Assembly: GCF_004054195.1 (NCBI RefSeq)
Contig: NZ_SBIW01000029.1
Location: forward strand, 1 to 64,000
DNA length: 64,000 nt
Direction of reading: 5' to 3'
Origin: Mucilaginibacter gilvus
Lineage (GTDB): Bacteria > Bacteroidota > Bacteroidia > Sphingobacteriales > Sphingobacteriaceae
The position numbers and the translations under genes were made by a program. Each line of letters opens with the position of its first letter. Within the stretch, counting starts at the first letter, position 1. The notes below the pieces were generated by a model. That model saw only the letters and a list, made by a program, of their open reading frames with translations. It was not told the DNA's origin and did no database searches. Positions 42,577 through 51,057 of the stretch are shown here, one piece after another.

Positions 42577-43263
42577 CTAATACACAAACTTATACCCTAT
42601 CCCTCTAACCGTTTGCAAATAGGTTGGCGAATCGGGATTGTTCTCTATCTTTTTGCGGAGGCGCACAATATGCATATCCAGCGTACGGGTGTTCACATCG
42701 GCGTTGTAGCCCCAAACTTCCATCATCAGTTCTTCGCGGTTAATCACCTTGTTTTTATTTTTGAGGAAGTAAAGCAAAATGCGATTCTCTAAAATAGTCA
42801 GTTCGGTTTTGCGGCCATCGCGAATCAACAGGTGGGTATTGGGCAGGTGCTCCATATTGCCGAATTTATGCGATTCGGTTTTCTCATTGTTCAGCGAGAA
42901 TTTTATCTTACTGTCTATCATCGCCACCAGCACATCCATATTAAAAGGCTTGGTGATATAGTCAGACACACCGAAATTATATGCCCCTATTTTATCAATA
43001 TCCTGCGCCTTGGCAGTCATCATAATTACCAGTTTATCAAAACCCTTTTCGCGCAGTGTAGCGCACACTTCAGAGCCTTGCTTGCCGGGTAGCATCCAAT
43101 CCAGCAGTACAATATCGGGTTGCTCGGCCAGTATCATGCTTTCAGCCTCTATACCATTGGCCGATTCTAAAACTTTATACCCTTCGCTTTGCAGGCGCTC
43201 GGCCACTAAAAACCTTAGGTTTTCGTCGTCTTCTACCAGCGCTATTTTAATTTCTTTGTTCAT
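42577..43263 (-). CDS. OmpR-family response regulator
   Basis: A 228-aa two-domain regulator. The receiver has acidic residues EDDE at 11-14, phospho-acceptor Asp55 (VLLDWMLPG), Thr83 and Lys105 (ITKPFN). The C-terminal winged helix shows ELTILENRILLYFLKNKNKV, the recognition helix VNTRTLDMHIVRLRKKIE and TVRGIGYKF. It pairs with the sensor kinase upstream, but a 109-bp repeat lies between the two genes. The target genes are not evident; the S9-like gene ahead of the kinase is the likeliest linked function. Confidence 0.93.
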   Translation of the reverse strand: MNKEIKIALVEDDENLRFLVAERLQSEGYKVLESANGIEAESMILAEQPDIVLLDWMLPGKQGSEVCATLREKGFDKLVIMMTAKAQDIDKIGAYNFGVSDYITKPFNMDVLVAMIDSKIKFSLNNEKTESHKFGNMEHLPNTHLLIRDGRKTELTILENRILLYFLKNKNKVINREELMMEVWGYNADVNTRTLDMHIVRLRKKIENNPDSPTYLQTVRGIGYKFVY

Positions 43264-43307
43264 GTTTTATCGTAAAAATATCTTCTAAAAACCCAGATTG
43301 AAAAACT

Positions 43308-43416
43308 CGTCATCCTGAACTTGTTTCAGCACCCCACAGGACACGTCGCCGACATGCTAAGCGTTAGCATATTGCTTACTTTGCATGTGGGGTGCCGAAA
43401 TAAATTCGGCATGACG
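43308..43416 (+). repeat. Palindromic repeat family R1, copy 3
   Basis: Outer arms are as in copies 1 and 2 (CGTCATCCTGAACTTG... and ...AAATTCGGCATGACG). The central segment is different: it starts ACAGGACACGTCGCCG, resembling the reverse complement of the centre of copies 1 and 2. It sits between the kinase and regulator genes. Confidence 0.85.
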
Positions 43417-43446
43417 TTTCTTTATTGCCCCACCGCCTGCGCTTGG

Positions 43447-45075
43447 TTAATTTTCCATCGGCAATGTAACAATAAACGTCGAACCTTCATTTATTTTGCT
43501 GTTCAGTGCTATAGTACCGCCCATAAAGTTCACCAGTTCTTTGCAAAAAGCCAAACCTAAGCCAACGCTGCCGTTTTGGTTGTACTGGTTCTCTATGCGG
43601 TAAAACTTTTTAAACACGTCGCCCTGCTCGTTCTTTTCCATCCCTATGCCCTTATCTGCAAAAGAGAATACAATATTACGCTTCTCCTGTTTTATCGTGA
43701 TGAATAATTCCTTTTTTCCGGGATGCGAGTACTTATAGGCATTCTCCATCAAATTCTGAAAAACGCTGCCAAGCAGCACCGGGTCGCTGTTGAATTTGGT
43801 AACTTCCACCTGTTGCTCCAGCTTAAAATCCGGGTATTTAATTTTAAAGGTATCAATGTAACTTTTTACAAATTCCCGCAGGTTTATTTCCTCGCGCTTT
43901 ACATGGATAGAGCGGTTCTCCAGCTGTGTAAAGGATAGCAGCTTATTCATCAGTTCGTTTAGCTTATCTGCCTCTTCATCCAGTATCTTGCCATAGTGCT
44001 TGCGCTGGCGTTCGCTTAGTTCGGCATCGCTCCTTAAGTTTGATCCTGCAATTTTTATAACACTTACCGGGGTTTTAAACTCATGGGTAAAGTTGTTGAT
44101 AAAATCATACTGCAGCTTAAACACCTTTAAATTCACATTTAAATTACGGTAAATAAGGTAGCTGATGAGTACCAGAAAAAAATAGATCAGCAGCAATATG
44201 GCGCCGATGGGCAGGTATCGTCTATCTATCTCCTTATCTAAATGTGATCGCTCCGAACTAAAGTACAGCTTAAAGTTAGAGAACGCCCCCGGCAGTGCCG
44301 CTTCGGTGATCACTTTTTCCTTCGCCACGTCCAGCGGGTCGTAAACCACGGGCTGTATGGTTACCTCCTGGTACAACTCTCTGTGCGTATTATCTACCTT
44401 TAAAAAATGGGGGTCGAGCGAGAAAGTCATCATATTTTGCTTGCCAAAGCCATCGTTTCGTTTATTGCGCAGCAAAGCCCGGTATATACGGATATCTTCC
44501 CGGCGGGGGATGTTAACGTAACTTATCTTATCGGGGTTAACGTTGTAAAATGTTTTAAATATCTCGTCTTGTGTTGGCAGTCGCGAGGTATCGGCTACAC
44601 TGATAAAAGTATTCAGCTTAAGCGCCATCTGCTTAAAATCATCGTCGGCGGCGCTGCTCATATCCTTTACACCGGCAATGCCGCCATTTTTGGGTTTGTA
44701 CCGGTAAATGGTTTTTACAGATATCCCATCCGGGTTACCTGGTTTTGGGTTGCCTATTTGTATATCGTAAAACAACACCTTGCGCACAAAAGGGTACGCG
44801 CTAAAAACCGTTGCCGAATAATTGGCTGCCGACGCCGAATCCAGGAAGCCCTGGTAGGAGGTTATTTCTGGAATTTTGGTGAAGAAAAAATCGTTATAAG
44901 GGCGAATGGTTTGCTCCAGCACCTCAATTTTTTTGGAGGCGAATTCATTTTCCACATATTTGGAAGTAAGCTTGTACGATATAAAGATGGCGATGATAAG
45001 CGTTACCGTTATCAGGACCAAAAAGGCGGTTATCAACGAAAAATTGGTGCGGTAGATTTTGTTTTGCGCCTTCAT
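43447..45075 (-). CDS. Membrane sensor histidine kinase
   Basis: A 542-aa kinase. Membrane helix 1 (about 13-34) and helix 2 (about 288-309) flank a roughly 250-residue extracytoplasmic sensor without a domain I can name. No HAMP or PAS is apparent. The dimerisation helix carries His331 in FTHEFKTPVSVIK. The ATPase domain has the N box NLMENAYKYSH, G1 DKGIGM, an F-box-like FKKFYR and G2 GLGLAF, all intact. It starts 5 bp after the S9-peptidase-like lipoprotein gene, a spacing that implies cotranscription. The response regulator follows after a repeat. Confidence 0.93.
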   Translation of the reverse strand: MKAQNKIYRTNFSLITAFLVLITVTLIIAIFISYKLTSKYVENEFASKKIEVLEQTIRPYNDFFFTKIPEITSYQGFLDSASAANYSATVFSAYPFVRKVLFYDIQIGNPKPGNPDGISVKTIYRYKPKNGGIAGVKDMSSAADDDFKQMALKLNTFISVADTSRLPTQDEIFKTFYNVNPDKISYVNIPRREDIRIYRALLRNKRNDGFGKQNMMTFSLDPHFLKVDNTHRELYQEVTIQPVVYDPLDVAKEKVITEAALPGAFSNFKLYFSSERSHLDKEIDRRYLPIGAILLLIYFFLVLISYLIYRNLNVNLKVFKLQYDFINNFTHEFKTPVSVIKIAGSNLRSDAELSERQRKHYGKILDEEADKLNELMNKLLSFTQLENRSIHVKREEINLREFVKSYIDTFKIKYPDFKLEQQVEVTKFNSDPVLLGSVFQNLMENAYKYSHPGKKELFITIKQEKRNIVFSFADKGIGMEKNEQGDVFKKFYRIENQYNQNGSVGLGLAFCKELVNFMGGTIALNSKINEGSTFIVTLPMEN

Positions 45076-45080
45076 AGCGG

Positions 45081-46967
45081 CTATTGTTTACCCTGCATGT
45101 TGGTATCCAAAAACTTCTCTATTTCGGCGTACATTTCCATACGATTATGCTCGCTGCGGAAAAATGCGCGCTCGTTTTCTTTTAACCGGTAAATAACCGG
45201 CACGTTACGTTTCATTAACTCGCGTACAAATTGGTTTAGCTCGCTGATGTTGGCTCGTGGATCTTTAGCGCCCTGGAATATTAATAGCGGGCTTTTTATT
45301 TTATCGGTATGGAAAACAGGCGATATGGCCCTTAGCTGCTCGGCATCTTTTTCGGGGTCGCCAATCATTTCGTAGGTCATTTTTAAAAATGGCTTGTAAA
45401 AGGCCGGCGCATCTTTTAGATAGGTAAAAAAGTTGATAAGCCCGTATTTTACCACGGCACAGTTATACAGATCCGGGTGGAAAGATACCCCATACAGTGC
45501 AGAGAACCCGCCAAACCCGCCACCAAAAATGGCTATCTTTTTGGGGTTGGCTATTTTTTGGTCTATCAGCCAATGCACGCCATCGGTAATATCATCCTGT
45601 ATTTTGCTACCCACCTGTTTAAAGCCCGCCTTCCGAAAAGCCTTACCATAGCCCGCCGAGCCACGGTAATTCACCTGGAACACCGCATAACCGCGGTTGG
45701 CCAAAAACTGCACCTCGGCATCGTATCCCCACGAGTCGCGGCTCCAGATACCATCATGCGGCATTACAACTACAGGCAGGTTCCTGGCTTCCTTTCCGTT
45801 GGGCACGGTTAAGTATCCGTTAAGTATCAGCCCGTCTGATGCTTTAAAGCTAATGGGGCGCATAGCGCAAAATTCTTCGGGATGGATGCCGCTGTAGATA
45901 TCCGCCAGCTTGGTTAGCTTATCTTCATTCTTCTCGTATAAATAATACGAACCGGGGTTCTTATCCGTATAGGTATTAATGATGAATTTATTCTCGGCGC
46001 TGTCGCGGTCAACAATGTTCATCTCATCGCCTTTCAGCTTACCCGCAATATTGCTGTAAAGCTTTTGAACATCGTTATTTAAAAAATGCTTTTGGGGCTT
46101 GGCCTCATCCCAATAAGCGTACTCAATACGGCGCTTATTTTTAGAATAGGCCAGGTCCATAATATCTGCAGTGGTACTGGCGTATACTACTTTTACCTCT
46201 TTACCACGGTCGGCATCTATTACTACCACGGCAGTTTTATCCCTATCAACGTTAGATAAAGCATAGAAATAATTCTTCTCACCTGTAAAAGCAACGGGCT
46301 CCACCTTATCGTTAAAATTGTTTTTGATGATGGGCTTAAAGGCCGCCTTTTCGTTGGCGCGATACAGGATGGTCTCATCAACCCCGTCAGACACTTTCAC
46401 CAACCGGATATCCCCGTTAGGATCTGGATACCAGCGGGTAACGTTGCCGGGGTTTTGGATGTATAGTTTCAATTCGCCGGTTTTTACATTCATGCGGTAC
46501 ACATCAAAGTTGGCGGCGTCGCGCTTATTCATGCTTACCGTGATCACATCAGGCTGCAGGCGGTTTCGGTTTAGAATACGGATGCGCACCTTATCCAAAT
46601 TAAGCAGGTTTTTGATCTTCAGGCTGGCAACATCCAGCGTAAATACCCTAAATTCGTCGTTGGCGATAATATCTTGTGTAAAAACTATCTGGTTGTTATA
46701 CGTCCACGAATAATCTTTTACCGAATAATCGGTATACGCGGTGGCCATCTGTTCGGCACCGGTCTGCAACGATTTGATGTAGATATTTTGCTTATCTTTA
46801 TAAGGCTTTAGGTACGATACGAATTTACCGTCGGGAGATATTTTGAAAAAGCTTTTCTCAGGCGTCCTAAAAAAGTCGCTCACAGGAATTTGTCTCACCT
46901 CGTTATGCTTACAGGCACACAATAAGGCAAAAAAAGCGACGAATAAAATTCTAAGGCGGCCAGGCAT
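45081..46967 (-). CDS. S9-peptidase-like lipoprotein lacking catalytic Ser and His (pseudoenzyme)
   Basis: A 628-aa protein with a lipoprotein signal (LLCAC, Cys19), an N-terminal beta-propeller (ISPDGKFVSYLKPY and similar blades) and a C-terminal alpha/beta-hydrolase domain of the prolyl oligopeptidase family. Where active members have GGSYGG the sequence is GGGFGG, with Gly484 in place of the nucleophile. Where they have DEGHGF it is NERAFF, with Ala601 in place of His. Asp569 (GAKDPR) remains. The fold seems whole, so the protein is likely a binding or sensing subunit anchored in the envelope. It is 5 bp from the kinase gene. An unconventional catalytic residue (Ser489 nearby) cannot be excluded. 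Confidence 0.85.
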   Translation of the reverse strand: MPGRLRILFVAFFALLCACKHNEVRQIPVSDFFRTPEKSFFKISPDGKFVSYLKPYKDKQNIYIKSLQTGAEQMATAYTDYSVKDYSWTYNNQIVFTQDIIANDEFRVFTLDVASLKIKNLLNLDKVRIRILNRNRLQPDVITVSMNKRDAANFDVYRMNVKTGELKLYIQNPGNVTRWYPDPNGDIRLVKVSDGVDETILYRANEKAAFKPIIKNNFNDKVEPVAFTGEKNYFYALSNVDRDKTAVVVIDADRGKEVKVVYASTTADIMDLAYSKNKRRIEYAYWDEAKPQKHFLNNDVQKLYSNIAGKLKGDEMNIVDRDSAENKFIINTYTDKNPGSYYLYEKNEDKLTKLADIYSGIHPEEFCAMRPISFKASDGLILNGYLTVPNGKEARNLPVVVMPHDGIWSRDSWGYDAEVQFLANRGYAVFQVNYRGSAGYGKAFRKAGFKQVGSKIQDDITDGVHWLIDQKIANPKKIAIFGGGFGGFSALYGVSFHPDLYNCAVVKYGLINFFTYLKDAPAFYKPFLKMTYEMIGDPEKDAEQLRAISPVFHTDKIKSPLLIFQGAKDPRANISELNQFVRELMKRNVPVIYRLKENERAFFRSEHNRMEMYAEIEKFLDTNMQGKQ

Positions 46968-47099
46968 GAATTACAGGCTTAATTTATAATTAAGGGTCAA
47001 ATTACTTATTTTAAAACATGCAAAAGCAAATGTCACTACAATTTTACCCTGCAACAACGTTATATACAATTCACGGGGGCGCATAAATATAGAAAAAGA

Positions 47100-48908
47100 A
47101 TGAAGCGTTTTTTCATCATAGTTATACTCTTTTTTACTTGCAGCGCAAAACTTTTTGCACAAAACAACGACTTGCTGCTGGCCCGGCAATACGCGCAAAA
47201 CGGTGACACCCAAAAGGCCCTGGATATTTACCTTAAACTGTACAAGCAAGATAACGACGCTTTTTACCAGCAGTACCTTAACGCCCTGTTAAGCGCAAAA
47301 AAATTTGACGATGCAGAGGCTATTACAAAAAAAATGGTGCGCAAGCACCCGGCCAGTTACGAGTACACCATCGCCCTTGGTACTATATATACCCAACAAG
47401 GCAATACCGATAAAGCCGATGCCATTTATACCGACCTGATAAAAAATTTGCCGGCCGAGCAAAACGAGATCGCGTCCATAGCATCACAGTTTTACCAGAA
47501 CGCCAATGTGGATTACGCGGTGAAGATCTTTCAGCAAGGGCGGAAGATCTTGCATAACGACGCGCTATTTTCTTTCGAACTGATAAACCTGTACCGTTAC
47601 AAGCGCGATAAAAACGGGCTGACCGAAGAATACCTGAATTTCCTCCCCGCAAATCAACCCTTTTTGGGCCAGGCCGAAAGCATGCTGGCTTCGGTTTACG
47701 AAGGGCCGCAGGATTATGATATCCTCAAATTCGCGCTGCTGAAACGTATCCAGAAAGATCCACAGCAGCTTATATATGTAAACCTGCTTACCTGGCAATA
47801 CCTGCAGCAAAAAGATTTTGCACAGGCGCTTAACCAGGCACTTGCCCTGAGTCGCCGCCAAAACGACGACGGCAGCAATATTTATGAACTTTGTACCACG
47901 CTGAACACCAACGAGGCTTATGACGAGGCCATCCGCGGGTATGAGTATATTATTGCCAAGGGAAAAGATAATCCCAACTATGTATCGGCAAAAATAGAGC
48001 TCATCAACACCAAAAACTTAAAAGTTACTTCGGGTAAATACACACAGGCCGACCTGCTGGGCCTTGAGCAGGATTACCTTAACCTGCTGAATGAATTTGG
48101 CCGCAACCGCAGTACCGTTTTTGCCATGCAGAAACTGGCCAACTTGCAGGCCTTTAAACTACACAAACTAAAAGACGCCCAAACCCTGCTGGAAAGTGCC
48201 GTTGCCATTGCCGATGTTCGGCCAAATCTGCTGGCCGCCTGCAAAATGGACCTGGGCGATATATACCTGCTAAACAACCAGCCATGGGATGCCACCTTAA
48301 CTTATAGCCAGGTGGAACTTGGGAACCCCAACACGACTGTTGGGCAGGAAGCGTTTTTACGCAATGCCAAACTGGCTTACTACACCGGCGATTTTAACTT
48401 AAGCCGCCGCCAGCTGGATGTTTTAAAAGCAGCCACCACGCAGCTGATAGCCAACGATGCGCTGAATCTATCGCTATTGATATCTGATAACCTGGCAATT
48501 GACAGCGCCGGAAGTGCCCTAAAAATGTACGCCCGTGCCGACCTGCTGATATTTGCCGAACAAACCGACAAAGCTATACTTACGCTGGATAGCATTGGCA
48601 AAAAATACCCGGGCAACGCGTTGGCTGCCGATGTATTGATGGCCAAAACCAAAATCCTTATCCAGCAAAAACAATATACCGACGCGGTGGTGCTGCTGAA
48701 ACAAATTGCCGATAACTACCCCGATAACCTTTGGGCAGACGATGCCGTATTTATGCTCGGCGATCTGTACGAAACCAAGCTGAACAACCCGGCCCTCGCC
48801 CAAACCTTTTACCAAAAAATTATTACCGACTATCCCGGCAGCCTCTGGCTAAACGATGCCCGCAAACGCTTCCGGCTGCTGAGGGGTGATAAGAATGAGG
48901 CTTCTTAG
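47100..48908 (+). CDS. Exported TPR-repeat protein
   Basis: A 602-aa protein with a signal peptide (to about residue 20, KLFAQ), followed almost entirely by tetratricopeptide-type helix pairs (ARQYAQNGDTQKALDIYLKLY, ALGTIYTQQGNTDKADAIY, VFMLGDLYETKLNNPALAQTF). The last repeats resemble the YbgF/BamD type (AQTFYQKIITDYPGSLW). It is presumably a periplasmic scaffold. Divergent from the S9-like gene across 132 bp. Partners unknown. Confidence 0.85.
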   Translation: MKRFFIIVILFFTCSAKLFAQNNDLLLARQYAQNGDTQKALDIYLKLYKQDNDAFYQQYLNALLSAKKFDDAEAITKKMVRKHPASYEYTIALGTIYTQQGNTDKADAIYTDLIKNLPAEQNEIASIASQFYQNANVDYAVKIFQQGRKILHNDALFSFELINLYRYKRDKNGLTEEYLNFLPANQPFLGQAESMLASVYEGPQDYDILKFALLKRIQKDPQQLIYVNLLTWQYLQQKDFAQALNQALALSRRQNDDGSNIYELCTTLNTNEAYDEAIRGYEYIIAKGKDNPNYVSAKIELINTKNLKVTSGKYTQADLLGLEQDYLNLLNEFGRNRSTVFAMQKLANLQAFKLHKLKDAQTLLESAVAIADVRPNLLAACKMDLGDIYLLNNQPWDATLTYSQVELGNPNTTVGQEAFLRNAKLAYYTGDFNLSRRQLDVLKAATTQLIANDALNLSLLISDNLAIDSAGSALKMYARADLLIFAEQTDKAILTLDSIGKKYPGNALAADVLMAKTKILIQQKQYTDAVVLLKQIADNYPDNLWADDAVFMLGDLYETKLNNPALAQTFYQKIITDYPGSLWLNDARKRFRLLRGDKNEAS

Positions 48909-49012
48909 TGAGTTTGAGTTTGAGTAGTATTAATTCCGAACGTGCGGTTGTGTTTAACTAAATAAAAAAAATCGGTGAAATCATTCTTCAATCTGTGAAA
49001 TCAAAAAATTAG

Positions 49013-49020
49013 TACTTTTG
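49013..49020 (+). promoter_or_regulatory. -7 promoter box directly before the DUF4286 gene
   Basis: TACTTTTG fits TAnnTTTG fully and ends 4 bp before the ATG at 49025, so transcription would start at or next to the start codon. A -33 TTTG is not obvious. Confidence 0.45.
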
Positions 49021-49024
49021 CCCC

Positions 49025-49327
49025 ATGATCATTTATAACGAAACCTTTATCCTGGAAGATACAGTTGAGCAGGAATGGCTTGCCTGGATAAAAGAGGTGC
49101 AGGTACCCGCCATTATGGCAACGGGCCATTTTAGCTCGCACCAGGTATTAACCATTATCGATTCGCCTAACGATGGCATCACTTATTGTGTGCAATACAT
49201 GGCCGATACGATGGAGCAATTCCAGGAATATTACCGTAAACACCTTTTCCAGTTCCAGGAGATCCACCAGGTGCGCTTTGCCGAAAGGTTTGTAATATTT
49301 ACTACCGTAATGAAAACTGTAGATTAG
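49025..49327 (+). CDS. DUF4286 family protein
   Basis: A 100-aa cytoplasmic protein. MIIYNETFILEDTVEQEWLAW, the middle GITYCVQYMADTMEQFQEY and the end RFAERFVIFTTVMK match DUF4286, a small ferredoxin-like (dimeric alpha-beta-barrel) family of unknown function frequent in Bacteroidota. The rfbC-like gene begins 6 bp downstream, so the two are cotranscribed. Confidence 0.85.
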   Translation: MIIYNETFILEDTVEQEWLAWIKEVQVPAIMATGHFSSHQVLTIIDSPNDGITYCVQYMADTMEQFQEYYRKHLFQFQEIHQVRFAERFVIFTTVMKTVD

Positions 49328-49333
49328 AAAAAT

Positions 49334-49888
49334 ATGACCGTTACCGAAACCATTATACCCGGTTTACTGCTACTGGAACCCCGCGTGTTTACCGATGACC
49401 GCGGCTATTTTTACGAAAGCTACAGCAAACGCACTCTTGCCGAAATTGGCATAGATGCAGATTTTTTGCAGGACAACCAATCCATGTCGCAAAAAGGTAC
49501 GGTTAGGGGCCTGCACGCTCAGGCAAACCCCTTTGCGCAGGGTAAGCTGGTACGCGTACTACAGGGCAGCGTAATGGATGTTGCGGTAGACGGGCGCGTA
49601 GGCTCGCCAACTTATGGCAGGCACGTTGCTATTGAACTAAATGCGGTGAATAACTTACAGCTATGGCTACCGCCAGGCTGCCTGCATGGTTTTGTAACTT
49701 TGGAAGATAACACCATTTTTGCTTACAAAGTAACCCACTATTACGATAAGGCATCAGAAACCGGCGTACTTTGGAACGACCCTGAACTGGCCATTGGCTG
49801 GGGTGTTACCGAAACTGAAGCGGTTGTATCTGCCAAAGACCAGGTGCTCCCCGGTTTTGCAGATTGGAAAAGCCCTTTTACCTACTAA
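49334..49888 (+). CDS. rfbC: dTDP-4-dehydrorhamnose 3,5-epimerase
   Basis: Cupin-fold epimerase making dTDP-4-keto-L-rhamnose for surface polysaccharide. The 184-aa protein has VFTDDRGYFYESY (substrate-binding Arg/Tyr), SMSQKGTVRGLHAQ with catalytic His61, WLPPGCLHGFVTLED, and YKVTHYYDKASETGVLWNDP. No rfbA, rfbB or rfbD is nearby, so it acts with genes located elsewhere. The last 60 or so residues are slightly divergent but complete. A terminator follows. Confidence 0.93.
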   Translation: MTVTETIIPGLLLLEPRVFTDDRGYFYESYSKRTLAEIGIDADFLQDNQSMSQKGTVRGLHAQANPFAQGKLVRVLQGSVMDVAVDGRVGSPTYGRHVAIELNAVNNLQLWLPPGCLHGFVTLEDNTIFAYKVTHYYDKASETGVLWNDPELAIGWGVTETEAVVSAKDQVLPGFADWKSPFTY

Positions 49889-49903
49889 ACGCAAATCCCC
49901 ATA

Positions 49904-49943
49904 AAAAATGCCCGAGGCTGAATAAGTCGCGGGCATTTTTTTT
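49904..49943 (+). terminator. Terminator after rfbC
   Basis: AAAAATGCCCG (49904-49914) pairs with CGGGCATTTTT (49930-49940), followed by more T. Confidence 0.9.
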
Positions 49944-50145
49944 ACCCGTAACTTTATTCCTATTTCCCCTGAGTTACTACGCGAGCCATTCTTATCAACA
50001 TTGTTTCTTTAATTATTAACATTTTAATTATTTGTTAATAATTGTGTAACCAAAAATTTACACCCTCCGTATATAGATAAACTTAACAAAACAAATAACT
50101 AACACTTAACTCACTTAACCCAAAACATTACTTAACTACATTTAC

Positions 50146-50979
50146 ATGAAAACAAATTTTTTATTTAAAACCGCCCTTGCGGCTGCGGTGGTATCTACCG
50201 TGCTTTTCGCTTGCCAAAAAAACGCAAAAACTACCGACACAACACCAGTAGCGTCTACAGGGGTATCTGCTCAGGTGAAGCAAAACATCGCTGCCATGGG
50301 CTTCAGTACCGATCAGGTACATAAAGTTGAAGGTGGCTACCTGGTAGAAGGCGACATTTTACTTACAGATGAAAACTTTGCCGAAGGAAGCACTGGCCCC
50401 GTTTTACGCATTGCCGAATCTGAACAGTACCGAACAACAAACCTGGTAAAAAACTTACCGCGCACTGTTACGGTATCTATCTCAAACCTGCCAACCGTGT
50501 ATAGTACAGCTACTCAAAACGCCATTGCACGCTACAACGCGCTTAACCTAACCCTTAAGTTTCAGTTTGTAAGCAGCGGTGGCGAGATACAGGTAATTGG
50601 CTTCAACCAGGGCCCAAGCGGCGGTTATATCACTTTAGGCTCATCTGGTTTTCCCACCAGAAAAGGCAACCCTTACAGCCAGATCCAAATGAATACCAAT
50701 GCCCAGGCATATGGCACCAACCCCGACGTAAATTACCTCACCTCAGTTTTACAGCATGAAATGGGCCATTGCATTGGTTTCCGCCACACCGATTACTTTA
50801 ACCGCGCTTATAGCTGCGGTGGTACACCAACAAACGAAGGTGCTTCTAATATTGGAGCCATCCTGATACCAGGCACACCATCCGCTGCGGATGCAAACTC
50901 ATGGATGCTTGCCTGTTCTAACGGCGGCGACCGTACCTTTAACGCAAACGATAAAGTTGCGTTGAACTACTTATACTAA
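50146..50979 (+). CDS. M57-family (HEIGH) zinc metalloprotease lipoprotein
   Basis: A 277-aa protein with a lipoprotein signal (LFAC, Cys23). The protease domain carries HEMGHCIGFRH (His204, Glu205, His208, His214), the extended HExxHxxGxxH zinc motif of dual-action HEIGH (M57) peptidases. Two further Cys (in AYSCGG and MLACSNGG) may form a disulfide. It ends with NDKVALNYLY, typical of the family. It is likely surface or outer-membrane attached. Preceded by about 200 bp of AT-rich leader and followed by a hairpin and the S8 protease gene. Confidence 0.9.
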   Translation: MKTNFLFKTALAAAVVSTVLFACQKNAKTTDTTPVASTGVSAQVKQNIAAMGFSTDQVHKVEGGYLVEGDILLTDENFAEGSTGPVLRIAESEQYRTTNLVKNLPRTVTVSISNLPTVYSTATQNAIARYNALNLTLKFQFVSSGGEIQVIGFNQGPSGGYITLGSSGFPTRKGNPYSQIQMNTNAQAYGTNPDVNYLTSVLQHEMGHCIGFRHTDYFNRAYSCGGTPTNEGASNIGAILIPGTPSAADANSWMLACSNGGDRTFNANDKVALNYLY

Positions 50980-51013
50980 GTTCAAATTAATTAAAAATTA
51001 AGTGTTAGTTTTA

Positions 51014-51048
51014 CATAAAGGGGAGTGTACGCTCCCCTTTATGTTGTT
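51014..51048 (+). terminator. Hairpin terminator between the M57 and S8 protease genes
   Basis: CATAAAGGGGAG (51014-51025) pairs perfectly with CTCCCCTTTATG (51032-51043). It ends 14 bp before the ATG of the S8 gene. The T-tract is weak, so partial read-through is possible. Confidence 0.65.
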
Positions 51049-51057
51049 ATACCCGCT

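Noticed and set aside
44407..45192. A 261-codon plus-strand frame over the kinase and the end of the S9-like gene.
   Set aside because: Runs across two well-supported minus-strand genes and their junction; the translation is low in recognisable structure.
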